Program-made: the position numbers and the translations under genes | Notes under the pieces: generated by a model | What the model saw: only the letters and a program-made list of their open reading frames with translations | Told to the model about the DNA's origin: nothing | Databases searched by the model: none | Shown: positions 22,301-25,000 of the stretch, one piece after another | Layout of the letters: each line of letters starts with the position of its first letter | How positions within the stretch are numbered: the stretch's first letter is position 1 | From: Sphaeroforma sirkka | Lineage: Eukaryota > Opisthokonta > Ichthyosporea > Ichthyophonida | Direction: 5' to 3' | Assembly (NCBI GenBank): GCA_001586965.3 | Contig: LUCW03001799.1 | Location: 5,001-30,000, forward strand | Length of the DNA stretch: 25,000 nucleotides

Positions 22301-23149
22301 ACCGAAAACCCGTGCGGTACCGAGCACGGCCTTTGATGGAACCATACCCATGACTCCAAAAAGACATTTGGCAGAAAACAGAGTACAGAGAAGTAGTACG
22401 CAGTTTGTTTGGAACTATACCCATGACTGCGAAAGACATTGAACAGAAACATAGTACAGAGAAGCAGTACGCAACAAACCCGCGCAGGTGCTCAGACATT
22501 GCCATATTGGTCAAAGACGACCTCGAGGATTATTCAATGCCATACATTTTGAAGTCGCCGTGCTCTATTTCTTCGCCTTGACTCAGAGGCCAATATCTGG
22601 TGCACTTTTCTGAGGTGCCTTCCATGAGCTGCGCTACCTGTGTGATGTGTTGTGGTGATGGATACGATGCATTTAAGTGTGTTCGCAGGTCATCGAGGTA
22701 GAGGGAAATACATGTGTGAATGATATAAGAAAATACATATATAGATAGTTTGTACAAGCATTTATCAATGAACATGTGAAGCTACTTCTACTTATATGTA
22801 GTCAAATTACCATACACGACATACCATTACAATCACTTTTACGTTTTCCTGCCAGACCATAGACCAAAAGTCGACGAGGCAAGCTTCGGTGGGTGCCTGT
22901 GCAGCAATATAGGCCTTCTTCTGCTTATAGCCATGTATATAATTAGCATTTATGTAATCTTCATTTACCTCTCTATCCCTGTCGAGAGTAAAGGATGGAA
23001 ACTCAGTCAAGGTGCTGAAACTACACGTGGTATGAAATACAACTGTCGATGTCCAATAAACATGATACATGCCAGTCTGGACTTCATATCGGTAGCTCAG
23101 TTCCTAACAGTACAAAGAAAGGAGTCAAACTAACCCAACACACGTGTAC

Positions 23150-23231
<82 letters not shown>

Positions 23232-23281
23232 ATATATATATTAATATATATATACATATATATATGCATACATACATGCCA

Positions 23282-23331
<50 letters not shown>

Positions 23332-23448
23332 CATATTATATATATATATATATATAATAATATATATATATACATTATACATGCATACATACATATATAT
23401 ATACATACATATATATATATTATATATTATATACGTATTAATAATACA

Positions 23449-23480
<32 letters not shown>

Positions 23481-23549
23481 TATATTATTGTTATACATAT
23501 ATATATATAATATATATTATATATATATATATGCATATATATATATATA

Positions 23550-23630
<81 letters not shown>

Positions 23631-24085
23631 GTAGCAATGTGTGTGTTGTGGCTATGTATATACTCTCATACATACTACATATGGTTGAACGAGTGTTCCA
23701 GGACAATTGCGAGTTCGGGCGAAATATTAATTTTGGGACATTTGTGGTTATGTGTATAATAGATATGCTGAGGACGGTGTCTCAGAATGGCTGTCATTTT
23801 ACTAGTGTATAAATACAGGTGGCCACTGAGTTCTGGAGCATGTTATGCATACCATAACACAGACGTGAAATGGTTGGGTATGTATAAGTGTACATATTTC
23901 AACTCCGATACAGATACCCTCTGTACATACTTGAGCCTTACTCGACTCCAATCCTTTGCGATGATGTTGGTGTATCTATTCTTGACTGATCCAGCGTTCG
24001 TTGCAGCAGTAGAGGCTGTCAGTTGGTTGCCGAACTTCTCTTCCTCTGACTCTATCCGGTCAAACTCACTGAAGAATCCCTGACG
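19323..24085 (-). CDS. Classical protein tyrosine phosphatase, seven exons covering the whole catalytic domain
   Basis: Dephosphorylates phosphotyrosine in proteins. Seven minus-strand exons join in frame through GT-AG introns: 23931-24085, 22825-22978, 22546-22637, 21660-21729, 20842-20968, 20229-20384 and 19323-19576 (stop TAG). They give 335 residues. All split codons are restored. Motifs in order, numbered within these 335: KNRY loop (35-38, KNRYTNI), DYINANYI (59-66), QAPTE then [17 protein letters not shown] loop with general-acid Asp175, P-loop [10 protein letters not shown] (210-219) with nucleophile Cys211 and Arg217, then the Q-loop helix beginning MVQRSKQY (253-260). All catalytic residues are present, so the enzyme is predicted active. 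The tail after the domain is Ser/Asp-rich, then Lys-rich (KGKGKMKM), with no membrane segment. The gene continues upstream; receptor versus non-receptor class cannot be decided. Convergent with nitrite reductase and apparently unrelated to nitrate use. Confidence 0.9.
19987..20160. repeat. 33-36 bp minisatellite in a phosphatase intron
   Basis: Five tandem copies of a unit like CACAGATACATACATCCTGA followed by TCACACACACACCT. It lies in the intron 19577-20228 between the P-loop exon and the last exon. The minus-strand open frame across it reads as repeated [16 protein letters not shown] peptides and is not a gene. Confidence 0.88.
20385..20841 (-). other. Phosphatase intron with short direct repeats
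   Basis: Intron between the WPDHG exon and the P-loop exon. It holds repeated GGTACTTAGGTAC and ACATGCGTACATGCGT words around 20500-20590; the rest is unremarkable. Confidence 0.6.
20971..21178. repeat. ~30-bp minisatellite abutting a splice acceptor
   Basis: Six or so imperfect copies of GTCATATGAAGCACATTGAA followed by TAAGATTAT, some truncated. It begins at 20971, directly against the AG (20969-20970) that starts the WPDHG exon on the minus strand, so the repeat itself supplies the 3' end of that intron (20969-21659). Confidence 0.82.
22200..22313. repeat. 38-bp tandem repeat, three copies
   Basis: Copies start at 22200, 22238 and 22276 with the pattern CAGACAC-CACACA-GACAGAGATGACTGAAA-CTCGC, a few substitutions between copies and no length change. 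Confidence 0.85.
22337..22478. repeat. 73-bp tandem duplication
   Basis: Two copies starting at 22337 and 22410, sharing TGGAAC-ATACCCATGACT and AGTACAGAGAAG-AGTACGCA blocks, with diverged central bases. It sits in the same intron as the 38-bp repeat. Confidence 0.8.
22979..23930 (-). other. Phosphatase intron with long TA array
   Basis: Intron between the KNRY exon and the DYINANYI exon. Donor is GTATGT at 23930 and acceptor CGACAG ends at 22979. About half is the TA tract at 23154-23628; nothing else is evident. Confidence 0.7.
23154..23628. repeat. (TA)n microsatellite, degenerate
   Basis: About 475 bp of TA dinucleotides with TGTA, CATA, ATTATA and AATAAT interruptions. It is purest at 23154-23219, 23287-23322 and 23551-23628. 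Confidence 0.92.
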
Positions 24086-24230
24086 CTGTTCGCAGCATGA
24101 GGTAAAGGTGTCGATACACGTTCATATAGTGCGGGTTGGAGGAAGGCGTTTGACAGGTATATGCGATAAAAGCGAGGACTGTGGGCCATGCTAGGTTCTA
24201 GTTGCTGTAAGTGCTTTAGTCCAGTAGGAC

Positions 24231-24978
24231 TTTCGCAGGGGTGACAGGCATCGGATAGTACTTAATGTGACCTTCAAGAAAATATGATTTGGCATCCTCT
24301 TGACTCCCTGCACACACGGTTCATGAGTGCGGTTTCGGGCCAATTGAGCAATACAATAATACATACATATATTTCAATATGTGTGTACATATGTACATTT
24401 TCTCGAGGTGTTTGATACAAATACTAAAATTTGTGTGGAAGTACGCACATTTTCTAGACGTGCTTGATACAAATACTTAATATGTGTGTATGTATGCACA
24501 TTTTAACGACATGTCTGATACGAATACTAAAATATGTGTGTAAGAAGCACATCTTCTAGAGGTGCTTGTTTCTCGAGTGAAGAAAAGGGTGGGTGGTGAA
24601 TGCTAATCGATGGCTGACTTTCTGGAAAATAGTTAAATACACATGAATGCTTACAATCCTCCGGGTCTGTAATTGCTACTAATTGCTCCATGGTTTCAAT
24701 GAAGGAGAATGGAAACTGCAATATCAGCGGGCAGCAGCTTTAATATATACCAAGACATATGATCCAAACTGAAGTGCTCGTATGCATACGCTTATTTCAA
24801 GTAGCTGCTACAATCCAATAAAGATTGCTGCTACAATACAATAAAGATTTCACGAATGTAGAATATTTAGTAAGCCTTCTGGCGAATACAGAGTGAAATG
24901 ACATTACCCTCTTACCTGTTTCATCTTCAGTAATTTTTCCTCGAAAAGTTCGCGCTTGATGCTGGAGAAGCTGTATGT
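24231..24978 (-). CDS. Upstream exons of the phosphatase gene (provisional)
   Basis: Three candidate exons precede the catalytic part: 24916-24978 (frame TYSFSSIKRELFEEK...), 24655-24715 (FPFSFIETMEQL...) and about 24231-24307 (SQEDAKSYFLEG...). The first two have good sites (donors GTAAGA and GTAAGC; acceptors ACACAG and TTGCAG) and join in phase; the third follows acceptor TGTGCAG and restores a Trp codon. Its 3' end is unclear: the only phase-matching donors to the next exon are weak (GTCCTA at 24230, or GTCACC slightly earlier). The sequence is helical and charged and does not match a domain I recognise. The true 5' end lies beyond the window. Confidence 0.5.
24393..24570. repeat. 51-bp minisatellite, about 3.5 copies
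   Basis: Copies start at 24393, 24445, 24496 and 24547. The unit runs GCACATTTTCTAGACGTGCT then TGATACAAATACTAAAATATGTGTG. It lies in the provisional phosphatase intron 24308-24654. Confidence 0.87.
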
Positions 24979-25000
24979 CTGTGTGAGTGCACATTTTGAG

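Larger units (their letters stand above)
21730..22545 (-). other. Phosphatase intron with two tandem repeats
   Basis: Intron between the RYWP exon and the next exon. It contains a 38-bp repeat (22200-22313) and a 73-bp duplication (22337-22478). The 203-codon open frame opposite is explained by these repeats plus chance and has no protein-like features. Confidence 0.65.

Noticed and set aside
21903..22514. 203-codon minus-strand frame
   Set aside because: It lies in a phosphatase intron and owes its length to the 38-bp and 73-bp repeats (both frames show repeated CFCSMSF/CQMSF-like peptides).

Overview
This window looks like nuclear DNA from a unicellular eukaryote, most likely a holozoan protist of the ichthyosporean type (Sphaeroforma/Creolimax-like). 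The reasons are spliced genes with GT-AG introns, long (TA)n arrays and many minisatellites, a classical protein tyrosine phosphatase, and a nitrate-assimilation gene set that includes a chimeric nitrate reductase of a kind I recall being reported from Creolimax and Sphaeroforma. The species assignment is inference from memory, not something computed here.

Layout. 1-2499 (+): 3' part of an unidentified spliced gene encoding a proline-rich, low-complexity protein. 2500-4821: AT-rich intergenic DNA with a 31-bp minisatellite, TA arrays and an inverted repeat. 4822-6555 (-): intronless NRT2/NrtA-type nitrate transporter. 6556-9836: 3.3 kb without a convincing gene. 9837-13280 (-): intronless 1147-residue nitrate reductase in which the usual cytochrome-b5-reductase-like FAD/NAD tail is replaced by the FAD/NAD(P)H plus [2Fe-2S] module of an NirB-type nitrite reductase. 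13281-15345: 2.1 kb divergent promoter region. 15346-18414 (+): intronless 1022-residue NAD(P)H nitrite reductase with a C-terminal Rieske domain. 18415-19322: convergent intergenic region. 19323-24978 (-): spliced protein tyrosine phosphatase gene. I could join seven exons in frame into a complete catalytic domain; its 5' end lies outside the window and a short upstream stretch is less certain.

Function. The three central genes form a complete route from outside nitrate to ammonium: import, nitrate to nitrite, nitrite to ammonium. NR and NiR are divergent and probably share control sequences. The NR tail and the NiR front are clearly homologous (44 of 64 residues identical in the first ungapped stretch), so the NR probably gained its electron-input module by fusion with an NiR gene copy. 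All three nitrate genes lack introns, while both flanking genes are intron-rich; this fits lateral or recent acquisition of the cluster but does not prove it.

Repeats. Several PTP introns each carry a different minisatellite, and (TA)n tracts occur in introns and intergenic DNA throughout. Most long open frames in those tracts are translations of the repeat, not genes.
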